DNA of 64,000 bases from Streptomyces formicae (GTDB taxonomy: Bacteria; Actinomycetota; Actinomycetes; Streptomycetales; Streptomycetaceae): assembly GCF_002556545.1 (NCBI RefSeq), contig NZ_CP022685.1, positions 2,356,001 to 2,420,000 of the forward strand, written 5' to 3'. This document shows positions 19,169-27,210 of this stretch, one piece after another. The translations under genes and the position numbers were made by a program. The number at the start of each line of letters is the position of its first letter. The first letter of the stretch is position 1. The notes below the pieces were generated by a model, which had not been told where the DNA came from, searched no databases, and saw only the letters and a list, made by a program, of their open reading frames with translations.

Positions 19169-20608
19169 TCAGCTCTTGAGGCGTACGAGGTTGCCGCGCT
19201 GTTCCCCGATGCGTCCTGCGGCGCCCGCGGGTGCTTCGGGGGTCGTGAGGCCGAAGCTGGTGAACGCGGTGCGCTGGGGCAGGGGGTAGGGGTTCCGGCC
19301 GGTGAGGGCGTTGAGGATGGTGGCGCTGCGCCAGGCGGCGAGGCCGAGGTCGGGGGCGCCGACGCCGTGGGTGTGGCGTTCGGCGTTCTGTACGTAGACG
19401 GCGCCGGTGACGGAGGGGTCGAGGACGAGGCGGTACTGCTCGTCGATGCGGGGCCTGGCGGAGGAGTCCTTGCGGATGTAGGGGTCGAGTCCGGCGAGGA
19501 GCTGGTCGATGGGCCGCTCGCGGTAGCCGGTGGCCAGGACGACGGCGTCGGTGGTGAGCCGGGAGCGGGTGCCCTGCTGGAGGTGTTCCAGGTGGAGTTC
19601 GACGCGGGTGTTGGCTACGCGGCCCGCGGTGCGCACGGAGACGCCGGGGGTGAGGACGGCGTCGGGCCAGCCGCCGTGCAGGGTGCGCCGGTAGAGCTCG
19701 TCGTGGATGGCGGCGATGGTGTCGGCGTCGATGCCCTTGTGGAGCTGCCACTGGTGGGGGACGAGTCCGTCGCGTACGGCTTCGGGGAGCGCGTGGAAGT
19801 AGCGGGTGTAGTCGGGGGTGAAGTGTTCCAGGCCGAGCTTGGAGTACTCCATGGGTGCGAAGGCTTCGGTGCGGGCCAGCCAGTGGATCTTCTCGCGGCC
19901 CGCGGGGCGGGCGCGGAGCAGGTCGAGGAAGATTTCGGCGCCGGACTGTCCCGAGCCGATGACGGTGATGTGTTCGGCCTTCAGGAGCAGTTCGCGGTGG
20001 TCGAGGTAGTCCGCGGCGTGGAGGACGGGGACGGTGGGGGCTTCGGCGAGGGGCTTGAGGGGTTCGGGGACGTAGGGGGCGGTGCCGACGCCGAGGGCGA
20101 TGTTCCTGGTGTGGGTGCGGCCGAGCGCCTCGGCTTCGCCGTCGGCGTCGAGCTGGGTGAAGTCGACTTCGAACAGGGCGCGTTCGGGGTTCCAGCGGAC
20201 GGCGTCGACCTGGTGGCCGAAGTGGAGTCCGGGGAGGTGCTCGCTGACCCAGCGGCAGTAGGCGTCGTATTCGGCGCGCTGGATGTGGAAGCGCTCGGCG
20301 AAGTAGAAGGGGAAGAGCCGCTCGCGGGTCTTGAGGTAGCTGAGGAAGGACCAGGGGCTGGCGGGGTCGGCGAGGGTCACCAGGTCGGCGAGGAAGGGGA
20401 CTTGGAGGGTGGCGCCGTCGATGAGGAGGCCGGGGTGCCAGTGGAAGGCGGGCCGCTGTTCGTAGCAGACGGTGTCGAGTTCGCCGAGTGGCTCGGCGAG
20501 GGCGGCGAGGGAGAGGTTGAACGGGCCGATGCCGATGCCGACCAGGTCGCGGGGGTCTTCGGGCGTGGTGAGCGGCGTGGGGTCGGGGTGGTCGGGCGTG
20601 CCGGTCAT
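19169..20608 (-). CDS. lysine/ornithine N-monooxygenase-like FAD enzyme (siderophore hydroxylase)
   Basis: The 479-residue protein belongs to the K_oxygenase family (IucD, PvdA, DesB). The FAD motif GIGIGPFNLSLAAL is near residue 25, the NADPH motif VIGSGQSGAEIFLDLL near residue 215, and the ATGYRERPID motif near residue 375. These enzymes N-hydroxylate an amino acid or diamine side chain to make the hydroxylamine of hydroxamate siderophores. The ATG at 20608 overlaps the stop of the upstream decarboxylase gene (ATGA). The expected substrate is therefore the diamine or amine made by that enzyme, cadaverine in the DesA/DesB precedent. Acyltransferase and NIS-synthetase genes (DesC, DesD) are not in this neighbourhood. 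Confidence 0.88.
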   Translation of the reverse strand: MTGTPDHPDPTPLTTPEDPRDLVGIGIGPFNLSLAALAEPLGELDTVCYEQRPAFHWHPGLLIDGATLQVPFLADLVTLADPASPWSFLSYLKTRERLFPFYFAERFHIQRAEYDAYCRWVSEHLPGLHFGHQVDAVRWNPERALFEVDFTQLDADGEAEALGRTHTRNIALGVGTAPYVPEPLKPLAEAPTVPVLHAADYLDHRELLLKAEHITVIGSGQSGAEIFLDLLRARPAGREKIHWLARTEAFAPMEYSKLGLEHFTPDYTRYFHALPEAVRDGLVPHQWQLHKGIDADTIAAIHDELYRRTLHGGWPDAVLTPGVSVRTAGRVANTRVELHLEHLQQGTRSRLTTDAVVLATGYRERPIDQLLAGLDPYIRKDSSARPRIDEQYRLVLDPSVTGAVYVQNAERHTHGVGAPDLGLAAWRSATILNALTGRNPYPLPQRTAFTSFGLTTPEAPAGAAGRIGEQRGNLVRLKS

Positions 20609-22065
20609 CGGGGGGTGTTTCCTTCCGGGGCGGTGGACGGGGGTGCCGCTTGGACGGGTTCGGCGGGGGCGACGAGTTCGACGAGTTTGAGGAGTGCGGC
20701 GAGGTCGTCGGGTGTGGTGTGCGGGTTGAGCAGGGTGGCCTTGAGCCAGCGGCAGCCGTCGAGGTCGGCGCGGCCCAGGACGGCGGTCCCTTCGGCGAGC
20801 AGGGTCCTGCGCACGTGGGCGATGTGGTGGTCGTCGGCGCGGGTGGGCCGGAAGAGGACGGTGCTGATGGCGGGGGTGTCGTAGAGCTCGAAGCCGGGGT
20901 GGGCCTCGATGAGGTCGGCGAACTCGGTTGCCTGGTCGCAGACCTGGTCGACCAGGGCGCCGAGTCCTTGGCGGCCGAGTGCCTTGAGGGTGACGGCGAT
21001 CTTGAGGATGTCGGGGCGGCGCGTGGTGCGCAGGGAGCGGCCGAGGAGGTCGGGCAGGCCCGCTTCGGTGTCGTCGTCGGCGTTGAGGTAGTCGGCGCGG
21101 TGGGTGAGGGCGGCGAGGTCGCGGGGGTCGCGGACGGCGATGAGTCCGGCGGCCGCGGGCTGCCAGCCGAGTTTGTGCAGGTCGAGGGTGACGGTGTCGG
21201 CGCGTTCGATGCCGCGCAGCAGGGCTTTGCGGGTGTCGCTGAACAGCAGGCCGCCGCCGTAGGCGGCGTCGACGTGGAGGCGGGCGCCGTGGACGGCGCA
21301 CAGGTCGGCGATCTCTTCGAGGGGGTCGATGAGTCCGGCGTCGGTGGTGCCCGCGGTGGCCGCGACGAGGAAGCGCCGTGGCGGGCCGCCGAGTTCGGTG
21401 AGGGCCTCGTCGAGCGCTGCGGGGTCGAGGGTGCCCGCGGGGGCGGGTACGGCGACCGGTTCGGGCAGGCCGAGGAGCCAGGCGGCGCGGGCCAGGGAGT
21501 GGTGGGCGTTGTCGCCGACGAGGAGTTGGACGGGGCCGCGGACGGGGCCGTGTCCGGTGGCGGCCTCGCGGGCGAGGAGCAGGGCGAGTTGGTTGGCTTC
21601 GGTGCCGCCGGTGGTGACCAGGGCGTCGCCTTCGGGGTGGATCTCGGCGGCGATGGCGCGGGTGACGAGGGCTTCGAGCGCGGCGGCCGCGGGTGCCTGG
21701 TCCCAGGAGTCCATGGAGGGGTTGAGCGCGGAGGCGGCGAGGTCGGCGGCGGCCGCGACGGCGAGCGGCGGGCAGTGCAGGTGGGCGGCGCACAGCGGGT
21801 CCGCGGGGTCGGCCGCGCCTTCGGCGACGGCGTGGACGAGGGTGCGCAGGGCGTCGTCGGGGCCTGTGCCGTGTTCGGGCAGGACGGGGTGGGCGGCGGC
21901 GTGTACGCGGCCGGTGACGGCGTCGGGGCCGCCGGCGGGGAGGGGGCCGCCGCGGGCGGCCGCTCCTTCGCGCAGGGCGTCAAGTGCGACGGCGAGCAAC
22001 GGGCCGAGTTCTTGGGGGCCTTGGGCGCCTCCGGCGAGGGGCGGCGGGGTGCGCGGGGTGCTCAT
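20605..22065 (-). CDS. PLP-dependent group II amino-acid decarboxylase
   Basis: The 486-residue protein is a group II decarboxylase of PLP fold type I. The cofactor-contact motif TTGGTEANQLALLLA lies near residue 175, the Asp contacting the pyridine nitrogen in HVDAAYGGG near 285 and the Schiff-base Lys in LDLHKLGWQ near 315. Relatives decarboxylate lysine (DesA), diaminobutyrate or aromatic amino acids. The coupled downstream N-hydroxylase favours a diamine product for a hydroxamate siderophore. My recollection of S. coelicolor DesA differs clearly in the N-terminal half, so this is probably a distinct pathway rather than the canonical des locus. A short palindrome sits 26 bp upstream of the start. 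Confidence 0.86.
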   Translation of the reverse strand: MSTPRTPPPLAGGAQGPQELGPLLAVALDALREGAAARGGPLPAGGPDAVTGRVHAAAHPVLPEHGTGPDDALRTLVHAVAEGAADPADPLCAAHLHCPPLAVAAAADLAASALNPSMDSWDQAPAAAALEALVTRAIAAEIHPEGDALVTTGGTEANQLALLLAREAATGHGPVRGPVQLLVGDNAHHSLARAAWLLGLPEPVAVPAPAGTLDPAALDEALTELGGPPRRFLVAATAGTTDAGLIDPLEEIADLCAVHGARLHVDAAYGGGLLFSDTRKALLRGIERADTVTLDLHKLGWQPAAAGLIAVRDPRDLAALTHRADYLNADDDTEAGLPDLLGRSLRTTRRPDILKIAVTLKALGRQGLGALVDQVCDQATEFADLIEAHPGFELYDTPAISTVLFRPTRADDHHIAHVRRTLLAEGTAVLGRADLDGCRWLKATLLNPHTTPDDLAALLKLVELVAPAEPVQAAPPSTAPEGNTPR

Positions 22066-22090
22066 GGGGCGGGTGTCCTTCGGGTGCGCG

Positions 22091-22114
22091 CGTACAGGGG
22101 CACCAGCCTGTACG
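22091..22114. promoter_or_regulatory. palindrome in the leader of the decarboxylase gene
   Basis: An 8-bp perfect inverted repeat (CGTACAGG at 22091-22098, CCTGTACG at 22107-22114) with an 8-base centre lies 26-49 bp upstream of the decarboxylase start. It may be an operator or a leader hairpin. It does not resemble the TTAGGTTAGG-type iron box expected for DmdR control of siderophore genes. Confidence 0.4.
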
Positions 22115-22221
22115 TCGCGCGGGCGGCGCGCCCGAATACCCCAACGAACGGAACCCGAAAGTGGTACTGCCGTGCGGAGAAAACGTGTGGGGGTGCCGTG
22201 TGGTGCTAAGGCGCCCCTGAC

Positions 22222-23073
22222 TCAGCCGCGGAAGTCGTCCTTGTGGTCGCGCGCCCATTCCTCGAAGGTGCGGGCGGGGCGGCCGGTGACGGTCTCGACG
22301 GTGGTGGTGATCTCCGGTGCCTGGCCGACGAACTGGCCGAACGAGGCGAGGAGTTCGGGCAGGATGGCGGGCGGCACGTGCGGGAAGATGTCGGGGGTGA
22401 CCTCTTCGGGCGGGATCTCGACGAAGCGCAGGTCGCGGCCGATGGCCCGGCCGATGGCGTGGATGGTCTCCTGGTGGGTCACGGCTTCGGGTCCGGTGAG
22501 GCGGTGGGTGGCGCCCCGGTGCGTGTCGTCGAGGAAGGACCGCAGGGCGACGGCGGCGATGTCGGCTTCGTGGATCGGGTTGGCCGCGAAGTCGGCGAAG
22601 GGGCCGCGGACGGTGTCGCCGGCGTGGATCTGCGCGGCCCATTGCAGGGAGTTGGTGGCGAAGGCGCCGGGGCGCAGGAAGGTCCAGTCGAAGCCCGCTT
22701 CGCGTACGGCTTCTTCCAGGGCGGCGTGGACGACGTACAGCGGGTGGCTCTGGTCGGCGCCGTCCCCGACGATGCTGGAGGAGAGGACGACGACGTGCCG
22801 GACGCCGCCCGCGCGGGCGGCTTCGAGGAGCGCGGCGGTGTGTTCGCCGCCCGCTCCGGTGGCCTGGAGGTGGAGGAAGAGGCCGCTCGCGCCGGTGAAC
22901 AGCGGAACGAGGGAGGCGGGTTCGGACAGGTCGAGGCGGGCGGTCTCGACGCCTTCGGGGAGGTGGGCGCGCGCGGGGTCGCGGGTGAGGGCGCGTACGG
23001 GTATCCGCTGCGCGGCGAGTTGGCCGACGAGGGCGCGGCCCACGTTTCCGGTGGCGCCGGTCACGACGATCAC
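22222..23073 (-). CDS. NmrA-like NAD(P)-binding atypical SDR
   Basis: The 283-residue protein opens with the Rossmann motif IVVTGATGNVGRALV (TGxxGxxG type, residues 2-16) and continues with RALTRDPARAHL. It ends with EEWARDHKDDFRG, the usual C-terminus of the NmrA/HSCARG-like NAD(P)H-binding family in actinobacteria. It lacks the YxxxK catalytic pair of classical SDRs. Members act as redox-sensing regulators or quinone/isoflavone-type reductases, so the activity here is undetermined. It is on the same strand as pepN, downstream of the pepN terminator. It does not overlap the decarboxylase gene and is probably an independent unit. Confidence 0.85.
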   Translation of the reverse strand: MIVVTGATGNVGRALVGQLAAQRIPVRALTRDPARAHLPEGVETARLDLSEPASLVPLFTGASGLFLHLQATGAGGEHTAALLEAARAGGVRHVVVLSSSIVGDGADQSHPLYVVHAALEEAVREAGFDWTFLRPGAFATNSLQWAAQIHAGDTVRGPFADFAANPIHEADIAAVALRSFLDDTHRGATHRLTGPEAVTHQETIHAIGRAIGRDLRFVEIPPEEVTPDIFPHVPPAILPELLASFGQFVGQAPEITTTVETVTGRPARTFEEWARDHKDDFRG

Positions 23074-23174
23074 AGGGGCTCCTTCTGGTCCTGGTGGCGG
23101 CCGGACCGGCGGGCCCGGCTCTTGATCGAGCCTAGGCCGGGCCCGCGGTGCGCCGGATCGTCGTTTGGGACCAG

Positions 23175-23202
23175 TGGTCCTGGGCCTCGGGGCCTAGGAC
23201 CA
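23175..23202 (-). terminator. terminator downstream of pepN
   Basis: A 12-bp stem (TGGTCCTGGGCC at 23175-23186 pairing with 23191-23202, one G-T pair) with loop TCGG lies 11 bases beyond the pepN stop and before the NmrA-like gene. Confidence 0.75.
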
Positions 23203-23212
23203 GTGATCTGCG

Positions 23213-25741
23213 TCAGCCCTCCCCGACCTGCTTCGCCGTGCCCTGCCGGACGCGCAACGCCCGTGCGAGGTCGTCGAGTTGGTCGGCGAGCTTACGGCGC
23301 AGGGCGGGGGTGGGTGCCGCGTCGCGCAGGCACTCCTCGCCCAGGCGGAGCGTCTCGGCGTCCACGAACGGCGTGGGGAAGGCGTAGCGGCCCGCTGCCT
23401 CGGCCATGGCGGGGCCGCGCCGGTCGGCGAGTGCGACCGCTTCCCGGTAGAAGCGGGGGACGTACTCCTTGAGGAGGTGGGCCTGTTCGGGCTGCCAGAA
23501 GCCTTGTGCGGTGGCGGTGAAGAGGTAGTTGGACAGGCCGTCGGAGGCGAACATGGCCTCCCACGCGGCCTGTTTGGCGGCCGGTTCCGGCAGTGCGGCG
23601 CGGCAGCGGGCGGCGCCTTCCTGTCCTGTGGCGCTCGGGTCCCTGTCGAGTTCGGCGGCGATGGCCGTCTCGTCGGTGGCGCCGAGGACGGCGAGCCTGG
23701 CCAGGGCGCGCCAGCGCAGCTCGGGGTCGAGTTCGGGGCCGCCGGGCACGGTGCCTTCGGTGAGCCATGCCTGGAGCGGCGCGGCCTGGGTGGCGACGTC
23801 GATGGCGCCGCGCACCGCGGTCAGGCGCAGTCCGGGGTCGGTGCCGTCCTCGGTGCGGCGGATCAGGTCGCGGCAGAGGTCGCCGAGGGTGGCGAGGGCG
23901 GCGGTCCGCTCGTCGGGGGTGGCGAAGCGTCCCGCGATGTGGGCGGTGGCGAAGGTGAGGACGCCCTGCACGATGGCGAGGTCGGTCTCCTCGGGGAGGT
24001 GGGCGAGCGCCGTGGCGAGGTAGTCGGCGCCGTCGAGTTCGCCGTCGCGGACCATGTCGCGCAGGCTGTTCCACAGGACGGCGCGGGTGAGGGCGTCGGG
24101 GACGCCGGAGATGCCGCGCAGGGCGGTCTCCATGGATGCCTCGTCGAGGCGGATCTTGGCGTAGGTGAGGTCCTGGTCGTTGGGGACGATCAGGGCGGGG
24201 CGTCCGCCGTCGCGGGATGCGGCGGCGGTGGTCGCGGGCAGGTCCGTCTCGAAGCGTTCGCGCAGGACCAGGGTGCGGGCGTCGGCGAGGTCGCGGTCGT
24301 AGACGCCGACGGCGATGCGGTGGGGGCGCCGGCCCGTGCGGTCGACGGTGAGGGTCCAGTGGCGGCCCTCGTTCTCGACGTGCGAGGTGAGGGTGTCGAC
24401 GCCGGTGGTGCGCAGCCAGTCGGCGGCCCAGGCGTGCACGTCGCGGTCGGTGGCGTGGGCGAGGGATTCGATGAAGTCGGCGAGGGTGGCGTTGGCGAAC
24501 TTGTGCCGGGCGAAGTGGGTGTTGATGCCCGCGAGGAAGTCCTTCTCGCCGAGCCAGGCGACGAGCTGGCGCAGTGCGGAGGCGCCCTTGGCGTAGGAGA
24601 TGCCGTCGAAGTTGAGCATGGCGGACGCGGTGTCGGGCACGGCGTCCGGGTCGGGGGCGACGGGGTGGGTGGAGGGGCGCTGGTCGGCGTCGTATCCCCA
24701 GGACTTGCGGGCGACGCCGAAGTCGGTCCAGGGGTCCTTGAAGCGGGTGGCCTCGGCGGTGGTCTGGAAGCCCATGTACTCGGCGAAGGACTCGTTGAGC
24801 CAGATGTCGTCCCACCACCTGAGGGTGACGAGGTCGCCGAACCACATGTGGGCCATCTCGTGGGAGATGACCATGGCGCGGGTCTGGCGTTCGGTGTCGG
24901 TGACGGCGGAGCGGTAGATGAATTCGTCGCGGAAGGTGACGAGTCCGGGGTTCTCCATGGCGCCGGCGTTGAATTCGGGGACGAACGCCTGGTCGTAGGA
25001 GTCGAAGGGGTAGGGCTCGTCGAACTTCTCGTGGTAGCGGTCGAAGCACGCGCGCGTGACGTCGAGGATTTCGTCGGCGTCGGCGTCCATGAAGGGGGCG
25101 AGCGAGCGACGGCAGTGGATGCCGAAGGGCAGCCCGCGGTGTTCGGTGCGTACGGAGTGCCAGGGGCCCGCGGCGACGGCGACGAGATAGGTGGAGATGA
25201 GCGGGGTGGCCGCGGCCTGCCACGTCCCGTCGCCGAGGTGCTCCGTGACGCCGTTGGCGAGGACGGTCCAGCCCTCGGGCGCGGTCACGGAGAGCTCGAA
25301 GACCGCCTTCAGGTCGGGCTGGTCGAAGGCGGCGAAGACGCGCTGGACGTCTTCCATGAAGAGCTGGGTGTAGGTGTAGGTCTCGCCGTCGGTGGGGTCG
25401 GTGAAGCGGTGCATGCCTTCGCCGGTGCGGGAGTAGCGCATGGTGGCGTCGACGCGCAGTTCGTGTTCGCCGGGGGTGAGTCCTTCGAGCGCGAGGCGGT
25501 TGTCCGTGAGGCCCGCGGGGTCGAGGGGGCGCCCGTCGAGGGTGACGGAGCGCAGCTCGGCGGGCTTGAGCTCGACGAAGGTGGCGCCGTCCGCGAGGGC
25601 GCTGAACCGGATGACGGTACGGGAGTCGAAGGTGTCGGCTCCGGGGTCCGCGGCCTGGGTGAGGTCGAGCCGGACCGTGTACCGGTGGACGTCGATGAGC
25701 TGGGCTCGGGTCTGCGCTTCGTCGCGCGTCAGTACGGGCAT
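23213..25741 (-). CDS. pepN: aminopeptidase N (M1 zinc metallopeptidase)
   Basis: The ATG at 25741 gives 842 residues, the normal size for actinobacterial PepN. The substrate-recognition motif FNAGAMENPGL (GAMEN) is followed by the zinc site VISHEMAHMWFGD (HExxH) and the third ligand in WLNESFAEYMG. A Tyr needed for transition-state stabilisation follows in the DGISYAKGASALRQL segment. The C-terminal ERAP1-like helical domain fills residues 500-842. It removes N-terminal amino acids from peptides in the cytoplasm; no signal peptide is present. The frame stays open upstream of 25741 but the N-terminus MPVLTRDEAQTRAQ matches the family start. It follows the chorismate mutase gene by 76 bp. Confidence 0.95.
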   Translation of the reverse strand: MPVLTRDEAQTRAQLIDVHRYTVRLDLTQAADPGADTFDSRTVIRFSALADGATFVELKPAELRSVTLDGRPLDPAGLTDNRLALEGLTPGEHELRVDATMRYSRTGEGMHRFTDPTDGETYTYTQLFMEDVQRVFAAFDQPDLKAVFELSVTAPEGWTVLANGVTEHLGDGTWQAAATPLISTYLVAVAAGPWHSVRTEHRGLPFGIHCRRSLAPFMDADADEILDVTRACFDRYHEKFDEPYPFDSYDQAFVPEFNAGAMENPGLVTFRDEFIYRSAVTDTERQTRAMVISHEMAHMWFGDLVTLRWWDDIWLNESFAEYMGFQTTAEATRFKDPWTDFGVARKSWGYDADQRPSTHPVAPDPDAVPDTASAMLNFDGISYAKGASALRQLVAWLGEKDFLAGINTHFARHKFANATLADFIESLAHATDRDVHAWAADWLRTTGVDTLTSHVENEGRHWTLTVDRTGRRPHRIAVGVYDRDLADARTLVLRERFETDLPATTAAASRDGGRPALIVPNDQDLTYAKIRLDEASMETALRGISGVPDALTRAVLWNSLRDMVRDGELDGADYLATALAHLPEETDLAIVQGVLTFATAHIAGRFATPDERTAALATLGDLCRDLIRRTEDGTDPGLRLTAVRGAIDVATQAAPLQAWLTEGTVPGGPELDPELRWRALARLAVLGATDETAIAAELDRDPSATGQEGAARCRAALPEPAAKQAAWEAMFASDGLSNYLFTATAQGFWQPEQAHLLKEYVPRFYREAVALADRRGPAMAEAAGRYAFPTPFVDAETLRLGEECLRDAAPTPALRRKLADQLDDLARALRVRQGTAKQVGEG

Positions 25742-25817
25742 GGGCCCATGCTGCCCGATGGCACCGACATCGGTGTAGGACCCGGGTCTCGGGCCCCGTG
25801 GCGTGCGGGTCCTGCCG

Positions 25818-26162
25818 CTAGGACGACTTGGCGATCGTCTCGTGGTGGCGGATGACCTCGGCGATGATGAAGTTGAGCAGCTTCTCGGCGAAGGCCGGGT
25901 CGAGTCTGGCGTTCTCGGCGAGTTCGCGCAGGCGGGCGATCTGGCGGGCCTCGCGGGCCGGGTCGGCGGGCGGCAGGTGGTGGTTGGCCTTGAGGTGGCC
26001 GACCTGCTGGGTGCACTTGAAGCGTTCGGCGAGCATGTGGACGACGGCCGCGTCGATGTTGTCGATGCTCTCGCGCAGGCGGGACAGTTCGGCGCGCACG
26101 TTCTCGTCCTGGCCGTCGGGGACGGCCGCGCCGTTCGTGTCACTCGTGTGGCTGGTGGTCAT
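25818..26162 (-). CDS. chorismate mutase (AroQ type)
   Basis: The 114-residue single-domain protein shows the three-helix AroQ pattern: helix 1 ELSRLRESIDNIDAAVVHML (about 26-45) with the active-site Arg, a middle region AREARQIARLRELAEN, and helix 3 EKLLNFIIAEVIRHHETIA. The enzyme converts chorismate to prephenate, the branch point to Phe and Tyr, in the cytoplasm. A short acidic N-terminal tail (about 20 residues) precedes the fold. The ATG at 26162 is only 11 bp from the end of the AraC-type gene, so the two may be co-transcribed. Length is normal for a free-standing actinobacterial chorismate mutase. Confidence 0.9.
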   Translation of the reverse strand: MTTSHTSDTNGAAVPDGQDENVRAELSRLRESIDNIDAAVVHMLAERFKCTQQVGHLKANHHLPPADPAREARQIARLRELAENARLDPAFAEKLLNFIIAEVIRHHETIAKSS

Positions 26163-26173
26163 GGTGGACGAGC

Positions 26174-27082
26174 CTACGTTGCCCCGGTGGTGCCCCCGGC
26201 GGCGGAAGAGCGCAAAATCGGCGGGTGCTCGGGGTCGGGTATCTGCTGTGACCAGCCGCCGGGTACGGCCCTTCCCTGCTGTTCGCGGAAGCGGACGGGG
26301 GCCATGCCCACGCGGCGGGTGAAAAGGCGGGAAAAGTACGCGGGGTCGTCGTAGCCGACGCGCCGGGCGACGGCGGCGACGGGCAGTTCGGTGGCGGCGA
26401 GGAGTTCCTTGGCGCGGCCGAGGCGGATGCCGAGGAGGTAGTCCTTGGGGCTGCAGCCCGCGCCGCGGCGTACGGCGGTGCGCAGTTCGGCGGGGGTCAT
26501 GCCGTGCCGTGCGGCGTGTTCGGCGACGGAGAGCGGCTGGAAGGCGTCGCGGGCCAGGGCCTGGAGGACGGGGTCGCCGTCGGGGGCGATGTCGGCACGG
26601 GCGCGGCGCAGGGCGACGAGGAGTTCGTGGACGGCGGCGCCGGTCTCGACTTCGAGGAGCGGGTTGCCGCGGCGGGCGGCGCGGGCGATGCGGCTGACGG
26701 CGGCGCGGGCGCCCGCGGCGTCGGAGAGGGGCACGACGGGGCGGGTGGGTTCGATGTAGCCGAGTTCGGTGTACGTGGCGGTGGCGGGGCCCGTGAAGTC
26801 GACGAAGCACTCGTCCCAGCCGGTGTCGGGGTCGGGCCCGTAGTGGTGGCGGACGCCGGGGGTGAGCCAGATCAGGGCGGGCGCGGTCACCGTCGTGCGT
26901 CTGCCGTCGGGGCCGCGGAACCAGCCGCCGCCCGCGCTGACGACGACGGCGACGTGGTGGTCGAGGGTGCGGGGGCCCACGGTGGGCAGGAGGCCGTGCT
27001 GCAGGCCGACGCCGAGACAGGCGAGGCCGAGCCGGTGGTGGGCCGGACTGGGAGTGAAATACCGCATCCACGTGTGGTACAT
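26174..27082 (-). CDS. AraC-family transcriptional regulator
   Basis: The chosen ATG at 27082 (302 residues) follows a GAAAGGGGCGGAAG ribosome site; an upstream in-frame ATG at 27151 would add 23 residues. The N-terminal cupin-like AraC-binding domain (about 1-160) includes VVSAGGGWFRGPDG and IWLTPGVRHHYGPD. The C-terminal double HTH (about 200-285) includes LSVAEHAARHGMTPAELR and AVARRVGYDDPAYFSRLFTRR. This layout is typical of activators of sugar catabolic genes. It is divergent from the GH35 beta-galactosidase across a 128-bp spacer, so control of that gene by a galactoside is a reasonable inference. Confidence 0.88.
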   Translation of the reverse strand: MYHTWMRYFTPSPAHHRLGLACLGVGLQHGLLPTVGPRTLDHHVAVVVSAGGGWFRGPDGRRTTVTAPALIWLTPGVRHHYGPDPDTGWDECFVDFTGPATATYTELGYIEPTRPVVPLSDAAGARAAVSRIARAARRGNPLLEVETGAAVHELLVALRRARADIAPDGDPVLQALARDAFQPLSVAEHAARHGMTPAELRTAVRRGAGCSPKDYLLGIRLGRAKELLAATELPVAAVARRVGYDDPAYFSRLFTRRVGMAPVRFREQQGRAVPGGWSQQIPDPEHPPILRSSAAGGTTGAT

Positions 27083-27210
27083 CCGCTTCCGCCCCTTTCG
27101 TCCGGCCGTTGGCCCGCTCTTTGCGTCCAACCCGGCTCGATCTTTGTCCATGGACCCTGCCGCCCGCCAGAGGTGATCGTGGGCGAGCAGTACGTGAGCG
27201 AGAGGACACG

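Noticed and set aside
18660..21983. 1107-codon open frame on the - strand
   Set aside because: It crosses the decarboxylase, monooxygenase and GDSL genes in another frame and is Arg/Pro/Ser-rich with no domain.
22066..22221. Iron box (DmdR site) upstream of the decarboxylase gene
   Set aside because: I looked for TTAGGTTAGG-like sequence and saw none; the only palindrome is CGTACAGG/CCTGTACG.
26163..27209. 463-codon version of chorismate mutase
   Set aside because: The upstream part is an out-of-frame reading of the AraC-type gene; the start at 26162 matches the normal size.
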